Positions 19,838 through 29,292 of a DNA stretch of 64,000 bases are shown one piece after another. A program made the position numbers and the translations under genes. Within the stretch, counting starts at the first letter, position 1; each line of letters starts with the position of its first letter. This DNA is from Pantoea sp. SoEX. Lineage in GTDB: Bacteria; Pseudomonadota; Gammaproteobacteria; Enterobacterales; Enterobacteriaceae. The DNA is taken from the NCBI RefSeq assembly GCF_009829945.1, contig NZ_SZZT01000001.1:277215-341214 (forward strand), in the 5' to 3' direction. The notes under the pieces were generated by a model. It ran no database searches. It saw nothing but the letters and a program-made list of their open reading frames with translations, and had not been told where the DNA came from.

Positions 19838-19877
19838 ACACCCAAATAAAAATAATTAATTATTTTTATTTGGGTGT
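19838..19877. terminator. Perfect 40-bp palindrome between serS and serC
   Basis: ACACCCAAATAAAAATAATT (19838-19857) is followed immediately by its exact complement (19858-19877). As RNA from either strand it folds into a long hairpin with a tiny loop, a G/C-rich foot (ACACCC/GGGTGT) and an A/T upper stem. It starts about 108 bases past the serS stop on the minus strand and ends 68 bases before serC. It most likely terminates serS transcription, but there is no T-run beyond the stem. A bidirectional or protein-bound site is also possible. Confidence 0.65.
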
Positions 19878-19984
19878 GAGATATGTTAATGATTTTAAAT
19901 TTTTTAGATATTAAATATATTCTTAATAAAAATTTATCTTATTATTTTATATGCTATACATTAAATGTTATTTGCAAATGTTAT

Positions 19985-21289
19985 TTAATATATTGATTGT
20001 ATGTTATTCATATATGGTTTTAAAAGATTTGGTATTATGATACTACCATCTTTCTGCTGATAGTTTTCCATAATTGCCGCTAATGTTCTTCCTACTGCTA
20101 AAGCTGAACCATTTAAAGTATGCGTTAATACAATTTTTTTATTTTTTTCTGTACTACGGTAACGAGACTTAATTCTACGAGATTGAAAATCACTCATATT
20201 TGAACAAGATGAAATTTCTCTATATGCATTTTGTGCGGGGAACCATACTTCTAAATCATATGTTTTTGTTGCTCCAAAACTCATATCTCCAGCACATAGT
20301 AATACTTTACGGTATGGTAAATTTAATAGTTGTAATACTTTTTCTGCATGTCCAGTTAATTCTTCTAAAGCATACATTGAATTTTCTGGTTTAACTATTT
20401 GAATTAATTCTACTTTATCAAATTGATGCATGCGAATTAAACCACGTACATCACGTCCATAAGAACCTGCTTCAGATCTGAAACATGGAGTGTGAGCAGT
20501 TAGTTTAATAGGTAAATCATCCTCTACAAAAATCTTGTTTCTTGCAAAATTAACTAAAGGAACTTCAGAAGTGGGTATAAGTGAATAACGTTTAATTATT
20601 GTTTTATCTTTTTTATCTCTAATTATGTTTATATGAAATATATCTTCACTAAATTTTGGTAATTGTCCTGTACCAAATAAACTGTCTTGATTAACTAAAT
20701 ATGGAACATATGTTTCTAAATATTTATGTTGATTAATATGTAAATCAATCATGAATTGTCCCAAAGCACGATGTAAATATGCAATTTTCCCTTGCATTAC
20801 AACAAATCTAGTACCAGTGATTTTTGCAGCAGATGAAAAATCCAATCCTTTATTAATTTTGCCTAATTCCACGTGGTCTTTGATACTAAAGTCAAAATCA
20901 GGTAAGGTACCCCAATAATTCACTATTACATTTTCGGTATAATCTTTACCACATGGCACTTCTTCTGAAGGTAAATTAGGTAAGCTTAAAGAAAAATCTA
21001 GTATTTGTTTTTCTAAATCATTTAACTGGGATTTTATATGATCTGATTTAGATTTTAATAGTTTTATTTCTTGACGTAATTCCTCTATATTTTTACCAAT
21101 TTTTTTTATTTGACCAATATGTTTAGATTTTATTTTGTATTGTATATTTAATTTTTCATTTTCTATTTGTAAAATTTTTCGATTTTTTTCAAGAGAAACA
21201 ATTTTATCTAAATCTAAAACAAATCCTCGTTTAATTAATTTTTTTGCAACAATATAAGGTTCCTTACGTAATAGATGCGGATCTAACAT
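19985..21289 (-). CDS. serS: Seryl-tRNA synthetase
   Basis: SerS charges tRNA-Ser. I start at the ATG at 21289 ([11 protein letters not shown], 434 residues; E. coli 430), not the longer frame from 21352, because it matches the family start and GTAGGATAG lies just upstream. An N-terminal antiparallel coiled coil spans about 30-100. The class II core follows, with motif 2 '[21 protein letters not shown]' region and motif 3 '[18 protein letters not shown]'. The next genes in E. coli after serS (dms, pfl, foc) are lost, so serS and serC are neighbours. Confidence 0.97.
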   Translation of the reverse strand: MLDPHLLRKEPYIVAKKLIKRGFVLDLDKIVSLEKNRKILQIENEKLNIQYKIKSKHIGQIKKIGKNIEELRQEIKLLKSKSDHIKSQLNDLEKQILDFSLSLPNLPSEEVPCGKDYTENVIVNYWGTLPDFDFSIKDHVELGKINKGLDFSSAAKITGTRFVVMQGKIAYLHRALGQFMIDLHINQHKYLETYVPYLVNQDSLFGTGQLPKFSEDIFHINIIRDKKDKTIIKRYSLIPTSEVPLVNFARNKIFVEDDLPIKLTAHTPCFRSEAGSYGRDVRGLIRMHQFDKVELIQIVKPENSMYALEELTGHAEKVLQLLNLPYRKVLLCAGDMSFGATKTYDLEVWFPAQNAYREISSCSNMSDFQSRRIKSRYRSTEKNKKIVLTHTLNGSALAVGRTLAAIMENYQQKDGSIIIPNLLKPYMNNIQSIY

Positions 21290-21528
21290 AACTATCCTAC
21301 ATATTAAAATTAAATTGATAAACGTAATTAGAAAGAAATCTAATTTTATCATATATTAAAATCATATTCTATTCTTAACTAAAAGTAATTACCATTTATT
21401 ATGTATTGAGTTAAATTATTTTTACTGTAATATTAATTTTATATATTTTTAAAATTAATTTAATAGTAAATTTTCATCTTTCATAATGGTTAATTAAATA
21501 CATGTAAATAAAAAAATTTTATTTAAAT

Positions 21529-22047
21529 TTAACATTTTTCAATATTAGATTCTATTAACCAAAGACATTTATCTAAATCACGAGTTAAAGATATCAAGAT
21601 ATCATTTGTTACTACATCCTTTATATCATCAATTTCTTTTGTATTATTTGTTATTACAATATTATAGCGTCTAATTAATTCTTGTAAATGATTTTGTATT
21701 TTATCAATATTTAGTGGATAATTTTTTAATGAAGTTTTACCATAAATTACTTGTATAGTACCTAGAGCAATGCCATTTAATTGTACAATTCGTTCTGCAA
21801 TAATATCCTGATGTTTAATAATTGTATAATAGCAATCATCTAACATTTTATGTATTGCTATAAAATTATTTCCCCTTATATTCCAATGTGCTTGTTTTGT
21901 AATTAACGATAAATCAATTAAGTTTGCTAAGATACAATTCAGTTTATCAATCATATTGATTTTTTCATTGTTATCAATGTTACTACAACTATAAATTAAA
22001 TTAGAAGATAAAAAATCATCATTATTTTTAGATGTAATATTATTCAT
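21529..22047 (-). CDS. dps: DNA-binding ferritin-like protein Dps
   Basis: Dps forms a 12-subunit shell that oxidises and stores iron and coats DNA in starvation. The 172-residue product (E. coli 167) has the ferroxidase signature 'KQAHWNIRGNNFIAIHKMLDD' and 'HQDIIAER', which hold the His, Asp and Glu ligands at the dimer interface. The N-terminal tail has a few Lys residues (near 6, 28 and 35), fewer than in E. coli, so DNA binding may be weaker. GAGG lies just before the ATG. Dps is seldom kept in very reduced genomes. Confidence 0.96.
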   Translation of the reverse strand: MNNITSKNNDDFLSSNLIYSCSNIDNNEKINMIDKLNCILANLIDLSLITKQAHWNIRGNNFIAIHKMLDDCYYTIIKHQDIIAERIVQLNGIALGTIQVIYGKTSLKNYPLNIDKIQNHLQELIRRYNIVITNNTKEIDDIKDVVTNDILISLTRDLDKCLWLIESNIEKC

Positions 22048-22529
22048 TTTTCCTCACAATTTCAAATTGTTATAGTTTTGCATGAATATCTTAATAAATA
22101 TTAATTTTATAAATAATTTAAACTAATTAATATTAATTATTAAATAATAATCAATAAAAATTTATAGAAAATTAATATATATTATATCATTTTTTATAAT
22201 TATATTTTGTAAATGTATCTTTAAATAAACATTATTAATTGTTTATAACAATATATTAAATTATATAACATATAATTATAATCTTAATAAAAAATGTTAA
22301 TTTTTTATTCACTGTCTATTCTTTAATATAAATATAGTGTTTAACTACTAATTATTAGCTATCATATAGGAAATTACTAATAATTTAGATACGTATAAAA
22401 TATAACATTAAGTGTATTATTCTTAAATCAATCTAAAAAATGCCTATAAATATTAGTAAATTAAAATAGATATATTTTTATAATATTTAGGTTAATAGAA
22501 GTATATTTTTATTTTTTTTGAGGTTAATT
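22048..22529. other. Divergent dps/ompX spacer, no gene seen
   Basis: About 480 bases of nearly pure A/T between divergent genes. It must hold the dps and ompX promoters, but no element is distinct enough to mark. I see no reading frame or remnant of a lost gene. Confidence 0.5.
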
Positions 22530-23045
22530 ATGAAAAAATTTGCATATTATTTTGTATTAGCTTGTATTATCTCCTTATATACGCATACGGCAAGCGCGCA
22601 TATTGCAATAAGTGGTGGTGTAGCACATGGTAATTCTAAGAAAATGCCTATTGATTCAAATGGTATTAATTTAAAATATCGTTATGAAAATGATTCTTAT
22701 TCTGTTAGTTGGATAAATTCTTTTTTATATACAGATACTAATGAATTAAAAGATAAATTTTATATGAAAAGTCAGTATTATGGAATTTGTACTGGTGCTG
22801 CTTATAGATTTAATGACTGGTCTAGCATTTACGGAGGTACAGGGATTGGTTATAGTAAATTTCAGAGTAGACATACTGTTGTAATAAAAAATAAATTTTT
22901 ATTTGCTGATTTTGGTCCTTCATTTATTTTAGGAATTCAATTTAATCCTATAAAAAATTTCGTAATTGATTTAAGTTATGAAACAAACATGATGAGAGAC
23001 AGTAATACTAGTACCTTTACTGCTGGAATAGGTTACAATTTCTAA
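22530..23045 (+). CDS. ompX: Outer membrane protein X
   Basis: OmpX is a small eight-strand outer-membrane barrel, linked in relatives to surface adhesion and complement resistance. I start at the ATG at 22530 because the upstream TTGAGG contains its ribosome site. This gives 171 residues, the E. coli length. A signal peptide of 23 residues ends TASA before HIAISGG. Family blocks 'NLKYRYENDSYSV', 'YYGICTGAAYRFNDWSSIYGG', 'GIQFNPIKNFVIDLSYE' and the end 'FTAGIGYNF' are present. dps-ompX adjacency is as in E. coli. Confidence 0.96.
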   Translation: MKKFAYYFVLACIISLYTHTASAHIAISGGVAHGNSKKMPIDSNGINLKYRYENDSYSVSWINSFLYTDTNELKDKFYMKSQYYGICTGAAYRFNDWSSIYGGTGIGYSKFQSRHTVVIKNKFLFADFGPSFILGIQFNPIKNFVIDLSYETNMMRDSNTSTFTAGIGYNF

Positions 23046-23065
23046 TTTTATCTTTATTTTTTATA

Positions 23066-23094
23066 TAAAGACGGTTATTTACAAACCGTCTTTA
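23066..23094 (+). terminator. Terminator of ompX
   Basis: TAAAGACGGTT (23066-23076) pairs exactly with AACCGTCTTTA (23084-23094) with a 7-base loop. It starts about 20 bases after the ompX stop. The U-run is within the stem (CTTTA), so it may work in both directions. Confidence 0.75.
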
Positions 23095-23988
23095 ATATAA
23101 GGAGAAATTAAATTAATTTAACATTGTTATTGTAATTTATATGTTATTAATTTTTAATCAGTTATTATAATTATATTAATAAAAAAATCAATTTGTTGAT
23201 TATGTTTTAATATTAAATAAATTTTTAATTTGAATCCTAAATAATTACTTGATTATATTATTTTTTGTTTAATGTATTCAATAATATTTCAATATTTATT
23301 GATAATTACAAACAAAATAATAGATCATAATGATAAAAAATTTATTATTAAGGTGATAATAACAGATTTTAAATTATGTTATTTGAATTAATATGTTCTT
23401 ATTAAAGAACAATATTAATTTAATCCATTATTAAAAGTAGTAATTGTGATATTTGATAGATAAACCATTCATATAAATAATATTTATCATATCTCCACTT
23501 ATTAATATGTTATTTATAAAAAGATTATTAATTATTAAAATATCTATAAATTAACAAAACTGATTAAAAAAATAAAGATATACAATATATTTTATATAAA
23601 GAAAAAGTGAAATTTATTATACAATAAATTATCTGCTAAAATATTTAGAAACAATTTAATGAAAATATTTTAATAATAGTAAAATGTTAACATTTAGTAT
23701 AAATAATTTTCTTATTAACTATTTTGATTTGAAATTATTTTAAAAGTTAATGTTTTAAAACATATAAAATATTTAATACTTTTTTATTTCTTTAAAAATT
23801 AAATTTAAGATATGTATCTTATGATATTTAATATCATAAAAAAATAATAATATTTACTTACTGTTAAAATATATTAATAAAAAATAAATATAATTTTTAT
23901 AGAATAAAATTTATTTGTAATCTAAATTAAATTAGTATTATTAATAAATAATTATTACACTCCTAATTTATAATTTAAGGATATTATT
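23095..23988. other. Long A/T-rich spacer upstream of hns
   Basis: About 890 bases without a recognisable gene, one of the longest gene-free stretches here. Stops occur in every frame. A short imperfect inverted repeat (TAATATGTTCTT and AAGAACAATATTA, about 23388-23416) is the only structure I noticed. Such A/T-rich curved DNA upstream of hns would suit H-NS self-repression, but that is inference. No trace of the E. coli hns neighbour tdk was found. Confidence 0.5.
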
Positions 23989-24393
23989 ATGAGTGATCCC
24001 TTTAAAACTTTAAATAACATTCGTACATTGCGAGTTCAAACCCGTGAGCTTCCATTAGCTGATTTAGAAGAAATTTTAGAAAAATTAACAGTAGTAGTTA
24101 CTGAACGTCGTGAAGAAGCAGAAACAGAAGAAATACAGAATCGGGAAAAAGAAGAAAAATTATCTAAATATCGTAAAATGTTATTGGAAGATGGAATTGA
24201 TCCTAATGAACTTTTAGGATTAATAGAAGTAGATAAAAAAAGAAACAAACGTATCCCAAGACCAGCAAAATATTTTTATACAGATGAAAACGGAACTCAA
24301 AAATCATGGACTGGTCAAGGAAGAACACCACTAGCCATTAAAAAAGCTATAGAAGCGGGGAAAAATTTAGAAAGTTTTCTTATTATTAGTTAA
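23989..24393 (+). CDS. hns: Nucleoid protein H-NS (H-NS/StpA family)
   Basis: H-NS binds and bridges A/T-rich DNA and silences genes. The 134-residue product has an N-terminal coiled-coil oligomerisation domain (about 1-80, 'LNNIRTLRVQTRE' and 'LEEILEKLTVVVTERREE'), a basic linker (83-90), and a C-terminal DNA-binding domain ending 'SWTGQGRTPLAIKKAIEAGKNLESFLI'. The Gln-Gly-Arg hook that enters the minor groove is at 110-112. The length and the short end ('EAGK' rather than 'EQGK') are a little closer to StpA, so the paralogue is not certain. AAGGA precedes the ATG. In E. coli hns is far away, beside tdk/galU; here it sits between ompX and moeB. Confidence 0.93.
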   Translation: MSDPFKTLNNIRTLRVQTRELPLADLEEILEKLTVVVTERREEAETEEIQNREKEEKLSKYRKMLLEDGIDPNELLGLIEVDKKRNKRIPRPAKYFYTDENGTQKSWTGQGRTPLAIKKAIEAGKNLESFLIIS

Positions 24394-24424
24394 TAATCAA
24401 ATAAAAACATAACTGAATTGTAGT

Positions 24425-24462
24425 AGCTGAGAACCCTATGATGGGACTCGGCTTCTTTTTTT
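24425..24462 (+). terminator. Rho-independent terminator of hns
   Basis: AGCTGAGAACCC (24425-24436) and GGGACTCGGCTT (24443-24454) fold into a largely paired stem (AGC, GAG and CCC pair with GGG, CTC and GCT, with small mismatches). CTTTTTTT follows at once. This is the most classic terminator in the window. Confidence 0.85.
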
Positions 24463-24551
24463 AGAAAATAAATTTATTATATAAACTAAATTTTATTAAA
24501 ATAATTTACTACAAATGAATATATGATTTATTATTAAACATGATTATATAA

Positions 24552-25313
24552 TCAATTACATATTTTACAACAAGAATTTTTATTTATTTTTATATGATTA
24601 AATTCTAGATAAAATCCGTCATAAATTAATAAAGTTGATGTAAGTGGAACTCCATAATTAGTCAATAATTTAATTGCTTCTAATGACTGCATAGCACCAA
24701 TTACAGAAACAATGGGTGACATTATTCCCTGTTGTAAACAATTATCATTATTACTATTGAAAAAACTACTTATACATTGGTAACAAGGACTATTAACTTG
24801 CCAATTAAACGTACTTAGACACCCTTCCATTCGACTAGCAGCACCAACAATTAATGGAATTTTATAATTAAAACATAAACTATTAATTTGTTCACGTGTT
24901 TTTATATTATCACTGCAATCAATAATTACTTTTTGTCGTTTAATAATTTCTAATATGTTATTTTTTTCCAGCTTATCATTTACTATATTTATTATGCAAT
25001 ATGGATTTATTTTATATAAATCTTGCGCAGCAGAATAAACTTTAGGTGTATTGATGTCAATATCATGATGTAAAATCTGACGTGATAAGTTAGATAATAT
25101 AACATAATCAAAATCTATTAATGTGATTTCTCCTATACCTGCTGCTACAATATACAATGCTGCTGTACAGCCTAATCCACCTAACCCAACTATAGCAATT
25201 TTTCCAGATCTTATTTTCTTTTGCCCTTCAAAACCAAATTTATTTAATTTGATTTGTTCAATGTAACGTGATATTTCATTTTTTCGATTTGTAATTTTAT
25301 ATTTACTCCTCAA
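24552..25313 (-). CDS. moeB: Molybdopterin-synthase adenylyltransferase MoeB
   Basis: MoeB adenylates the C-terminal glycine of MoaD so that it can receive sulfur for molybdopterin synthesis. The product (253 residues as drawn, E. coli 249) has an E1-like Rossmann motif 'GLGGLG' (43-48), 'LSNLSRQ' with Arg78, 'DCSDN' with Asp135, and two CxxC zinc pairs (Cys177/Cys180, Cys249/Cys252). The start is uncertain. The drawn TTG at 25313 overlaps the moeA end by 11 bases, and the AGGAG just inside it looks like the real ribosome site. A start near residue 7 (codon ATT at 25295) would fit that spacing and the E. coli length better. moeA-moeB is an operon here as in E. coli. Confidence 0.92.
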   Translation of the reverse strand: MRSKYKITNRKNEISRYIEQIKLNKFGFEGQKKIRSGKIAIVGLGGLGCTAALYIVAAGIGEITLIDFDYVILSNLSRQILHHDIDINTPKVYSAAQDLYKINPYCIINIVNDKLEKNNILEIIKRQKVIIDCSDNIKTREQINSLCFNYKIPLIVGAASRMEGCLSTFNWQVNSPCYQCISSFFNSNNDNCLQQGIMSPIVSVIGAMQSLEAIKLLTNYGVPLTSTLLIYDGFYLEFNHIKINKNSCCKICN

Positions 25314-26544
25314 GTAATTTATCGAAAGGTTCTACTATCACCCATTCCCCTGCTTTAACATTACTTCTTTCACTTTCTAATATAATAAAACAATTAGCTT
25401 TTGTAAGAGAACCATAAAAATATGAGTCTTGTGTACCTGTGCTATATACTTGCATTTCATTTTTATTGTTTTTAACTAAATATCCTCTCTGGAATTCAAT
25501 AACACCTGGAGATTTTTTTAAATTTGTAGCAACACGTACTTTATATTTATGTTTGAATATAGAACAATATGTTTTTCCCTGACATTTAGAAATGAAATGT
25601 TGTGCTAACTGATAAAAAGTTACAACAGCTGAAACAGGATTGCCAGGTAATCCAATAAACCAACTTGTATTTAAACGAGCAAATGTAAATGGTTTGCCAG
25701 GTTTCATTGCTACTTTACAAAAAATAACTTCACCTAACTCTCTTAAAATCATTCTAACAAAATCGGTTTTACCAACTGATATACCGCCTGTAGTAATTAC
25801 TATATCAGATAATCTATCTGCTTGTTTAATAGCATAACTTATATCACTAATATTATCTCTAATAATACCAAGATCTATAACTTCACATCCCAATCTATTT
25901 AACATGAGTGAAATGGTAAAACGATTAATATCATATAATTCGTTATGGAAATCTATTTTCTTACTAATATTTTTTAACTCATCTCCGGTAGAAAAAATTG
26001 CAACACGAAGTTTACGTAATACTTTTAATTTAAAAATACCTAGTGATGCAATTAAAGGCAAATGTTTGATGTCAAGTTTTACACCTGAATTAATTACCAC
26101 ATCACCAATTTTAATGTTTTCACCAGTTAATCTAATATTCTGTCCTAAAGTAATAGAATTATTAACAACTATATTACTATCACTTATTTTTGTATCTTCT
26201 TGTTTTACTACTGCTTCACAAGATTGTGGTATTTTTGCTCCAGTCATAATACGTATTGTGCTACCAAGAGCCCAAGATCCAGCAAATGGTTTACCTGCTA
26301 ATGAATCTCCACTAATTTTTAATATATGATTAGTCTTAATATCATCAAATCTGATTGCATATCCATCCATAGCAGCACTATCAAATGAAGGTAAATTAAC
26401 AGGTGATATTAATGATTCTGCTGTAATATATCCTAAAGCATCTATTATTGGTATATGAATATAATCTTTTATTGGTTTAGCTTGTAATAACATTATATTT
26501 CTAGCATTTTGAAATGAAGTTAACTTTCCAAGAGAAATGTTCAT
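25303..26544 (-). CDS. moeA: Molybdopterin molybdenumtransferase MoeA
   Basis: MoeA inserts molybdate into adenylated molybdopterin to make active cofactor. The 413-residue product (E. coli 411) contains the MoeA N-terminal region ('PSFDSAAMDGYAIR'), the beta domain with 'IMTGAKIP', the MPT-binding fold 'TTGGISVGKTDFVR' and 'KPGKPFTFA...FIGLPGNPVSAVVTF', and a C-terminal beta domain. All usual motifs look intact. It precedes moeB with overlapping frames. No molybdoenzyme gene is in the window, so the user of the cofactor is unknown. Confidence 0.96.
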   Translation of the reverse strand: MNISLGKLTSFQNARNIMLLQAKPIKDYIHIPIIDALGYITAESLISPVNLPSFDSAAMDGYAIRFDDIKTNHILKISGDSLAGKPFAGSWALGSTIRIMTGAKIPQSCEAVVKQEDTKISDSNIVVNNSITLGQNIRLTGENIKIGDVVINSGVKLDIKHLPLIASLGIFKLKVLRKLRVAIFSTGDELKNISKKIDFHNELYDINRFTISLMLNRLGCEVIDLGIIRDNISDISYAIKQADRLSDIVITTGGISVGKTDFVRMILRELGEVIFCKVAMKPGKPFTFARLNTSWFIGLPGNPVSAVVTFYQLAQHFISKCQGKTYCSIFKHKYKVRVATNLKKSPGVIEFQRGYLVKNNKNEMQVYSTGTQDSYFYGSLTKANCFIILESERSNVKAGEWVIVEPFDKLLEE

Positions 26545-27156
26545 TATAACTTAGCATGATAAGTATCAAAATAATTTTATATTTATTATAATAAAATTAT
26601 TTTCTGATAAAATATACTTTTTTAATATATAATAAATTTTTTAATTATTGACATTTACAATATAATAAAAATTTTTATATTAAAATATAATGAATTATTG
26701 TCAATTAACACATATTTTAAAATTTAATCTATTTCAAAATATATATTTATCAATAATTACATAAATCTATAATTCTTTATTATTATAACATCATAATTTA
26801 TGTAAATTGATATTACAGCAATGTAATTAATTAAACTATACTTAATACATTAAAGTAAGTTATAAATCAATTTTTATTTCATTACTATACAATTGATTAT
26901 TATATTACCAAATAATATCTAGGGTAATTATTAATGAATAAAAATTTAAATATATCAAATTGAAATTAAATAAATTATTGTTTTTAAATTTTATCAATTG
27001 TAAAATTTACTATTATAACTTATAAAAATAATTATCAAGTTAATAAAATTAACTAACATTAAAAAATAAATAACATGAAGTAAATTTTAAATTTACTTAA
27101 AATTAATTTTGTAAAATCTTTCAATCAAAGATTAGATAAAAATTTGAAAAACATAT
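26545..27156. other. Divergent moeA/dacC spacer, no gene seen
   Basis: About 610 bases of A/T-rich DNA. A loose dyad (TTAATTATTGACA near 26641 and TGTCAATTAACA near 26699, about 45 bases apart) is the only structure noticed and could flank the moeA promoter. No gene or remnant was recognised, although iaaA and others lie here in E. coli. Confidence 0.45.
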
Positions 27157-28362
27157 ATGATAAATATTAGAACTTTTTTCCTCATAATATCACTTATTAT
27201 AAAATCCTCTTTTTTACTTATGTTTTCTCTGAATATATATGCGAATGAAGAAATACCTTCAGCTCCTAAAATTAATGCTAAAGCTTGGATTCTTATAGAT
27301 TATTCTAATGGTAAAGTATTATCAGAATTTAATTCTGATAAAAAACTTAATCCAGCTAGCCTGACTAAAATGATGACTAGCTACGTCATAGGACAAAAGA
27401 TTAAAGAAGGCAAAATAAAATACGAAGATATAGTAACAGTTGGTCAGAATGCGTGGGCACCTGGTAACCAATTATTGCAAGGTTCTTCATTAATGTTTCT
27501 TAAACCAGGTGATCAAGTATCTGTATATAATTTAAATAAAGGCATTGCAATTCAATCTGGTAATGATGCTTGTATAGCTTTAGCAGAATATATAGAAGGC
27601 AGCCAAGATTCTTTTGTTGATTTAATGAATTATTATGTAAAAATATTAGGATTAAAGAATACTCATTTCATGACAGTGCATGGTCTAGATTCCGAAGGAC
27701 AATATAGTACTGCTCACGATATGGCTATAATTGGGCAAGCATTAATTCGTGATGTTCCTAAAGAGTACGAATTGAATAAAGAAAAAGAATTTACTTATAA
27801 TAATATCACGCAAATGAATAGAAATAAATTATTATGGAGTAATGTTTTAAAAGTAGATGGAATTAAAACTGGACATACAGTAGGAGCTGGAAATAACCTA
27901 GTAGCTTCTGCAGTAGACAATAATACTCGTTTAATTTCAGTAGTATTAGGTGCTCCTAATGATCCTATTCGTTTTAGAGATAGTGAAAGATTATTAATGT
28001 GGGGTTTTAATTTTTTTGAGACTGTGATCCCTATTAAAGCTAATATACCTTTTACACAACAAAGAGTATGGTTTGGTAATATTAAAAAAGTTAACATTGG
28101 TGTAAATAGAGATATATCATTAACGATATTAAAAGGTCAAAACAAAGATATCAAAATACATTTTAATATCAATACAAATCGTTTAGATGCTCCCTTGAAA
28201 AGGGATCAAGTAATTGGAATGGTTGATTTCAAAATTGATGGTAAATATGTAGAACATTGTCCATTAGTAGCACTTGATGAGGTAAAAAAAGGAAATTTTT
28301 TTAGCAGATTTATTGATTTTGTAATAGTAAAAATTACTTATTGGCTTGGTATTTCACTTTAG
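27157..28362 (+). CDS. dacC: D-alanyl-D-alanine carboxypeptidase (PBP6-like)
   Basis: This penicillin-binding protein trims the terminal D-Ala from peptidoglycan stem peptides at the outer face of the inner membrane. The 401-residue product (E. coli DacC 400) has an N-terminal signal or anchor to about residue 30. The catalytic motifs are Ser68-Leu-Thr-Lys71, Ser134-Gly-Asn136 and Lys237-Thr-Gly239. A beta-rich C-terminal domain ends in an amphipathic anchor helix ('FSRFIDFVIVKITYWLG'). Sequence alone could be DacA or DacC; position between moeA and nfsA-rimK favours dacC. The ribosome site before the ATG is poor. A full peptidoglycan layer is implied. Confidence 0.92.
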   Translation: MINIRTFFLIISLIIKSSFLLMFSLNIYANEEIPSAPKINAKAWILIDYSNGKVLSEFNSDKKLNPASLTKMMTSYVIGQKIKEGKIKYEDIVTVGQNAWAPGNQLLQGSSLMFLKPGDQVSVYNLNKGIAIQSGNDACIALAEYIEGSQDSFVDLMNYYVKILGLKNTHFMTVHGLDSEGQYSTAHDMAIIGQALIRDVPKEYELNKEKEFTYNNITQMNRNKLLWSNVLKVDGIKTGHTVGAGNNLVASAVDNNTRLISVVLGAPNDPIRFRDSERLLMWGFNFFETVIPIKANIPFTQQRVWFGNIKKVNIGVNRDISLTILKGQNKDIKIHFNINTNRLDAPLKRDQVIGMVDFKIDGKYVEHCPLVALDEVKKGNFFSRFIDFVIVKITYWLGISL

Positions 28363-28539
28363 TAATTGTTTTTATTAAATAACTATGTATTAGTTTTATA
28401 TATTTTTTCATAAGATATTAATTAATATCTTTAATAATATGTTAAGGATTGTTAATTGATCAAGTAAGTAAATTTTATGTAATTTATATATATGGACAAA
28501 CACAAAATATTTTAAATATTGTGATTTTATGGAGATTAG

Positions 28540-29268
28540 ATGAACTCAATTATTAATTTAATTTGTAATCATCGTTCTATTCGTAGTTTTACTGATAAAA
28601 GTATTAGCAAGCAACAGATTAATGAAATAATCTCTTCAGCTCAGTCAGCTTCTACTTCTAGTTTTTTACAATGTTCTTCTATTATAAGAATTACAGAAAA
28701 ATCATTACGTTCTGAAATTGCAAGTATATCTGGAAATCAAAGATGGATAATAGAATCTACTGAATTTTGGATATTTTGTGCTGATTTTAATAAACATTTA
28801 CAAATTTGTAATAATGCTAAACTCGGTTATATTGAGCAACTTATTATTGGTTGTATTGACACAGCGATGATGGCACAAAATGCAATAATAGCTGCAGAAT
28901 CAATGAATTTAGGTGGAGTTTTTATCGGAGGTATTCGTAATGATATCAATAAACTTATAAAGTTATTACATTTACCAAAATTTGTATTACCGTTATTTGG
29001 ATTTTGTCTAGGTTATCCAAAATATTTACCTGAAATCAAACCTCGCATACCAATAGAAATGATTATTCATGAAAATTATTATAGTACTTCTTTAGATCAA
29101 ATGGCTCTTAAAAAATATAATACAAAAATTAAAAATTATTATCAAGATCGCAAAATGAATAAACGCAAAGATGAAACTTGGAATAAATTGGTACAGAGAT
29201 TAATTATTCAAGAAATGAGACCATTTATGCTTAAATACCTAAGAGAACAAGGTTGGGCAATATATTAA
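28540..29268 (+). CDS. nfsA: Oxygen-insensitive NADPH nitroreductase NfsA
   Basis: NfsA is a flavin (FMN) enzyme that reduces nitro compounds and quinones with two-electron steps. The 242-residue product (E. coli 240) matches throughout: 'CNHRSIRSFTDKSISKQQ', 'SSSFLQCSSIIRIT'-like, 'FWIFCADFNKHLQIC', 'DTAMMAQNAIIAAESMNLGGVFIGGIRN' region and 'LPLFGFCLGYP'. It is directly followed by rimK, as in E. coli. Survival in a reduced genome suggests a physiological quinone or flavin role. Confidence 0.96.
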   Translation: MNSIINLICNHRSIRSFTDKSISKQQINEIISSAQSASTSSFLQCSSIIRITEKSLRSEIASISGNQRWIIESTEFWIFCADFNKHLQICNNAKLGYIEQLIIGCIDTAMMAQNAIIAAESMNLGGVFIGGIRNDINKLIKLLHLPKFVLPLFGFCLGYPKYLPEIKPRIPIEMIIHENYYSTSLDQMALKKYNTKIKNYYQDRKMNKRKDETWNKLVQRLIIQEMRPFMLKYLREQGWAIY

Positions 29269-29292
29269 AAAAATAATTTAGGGAATTAAGCT

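Noticed and set aside
25904..26329. Plus-strand frame of 141 codons inside moeA
   Set aside because: Antisense to intact moeA motifs, with no ribosome site and no family resemblance.
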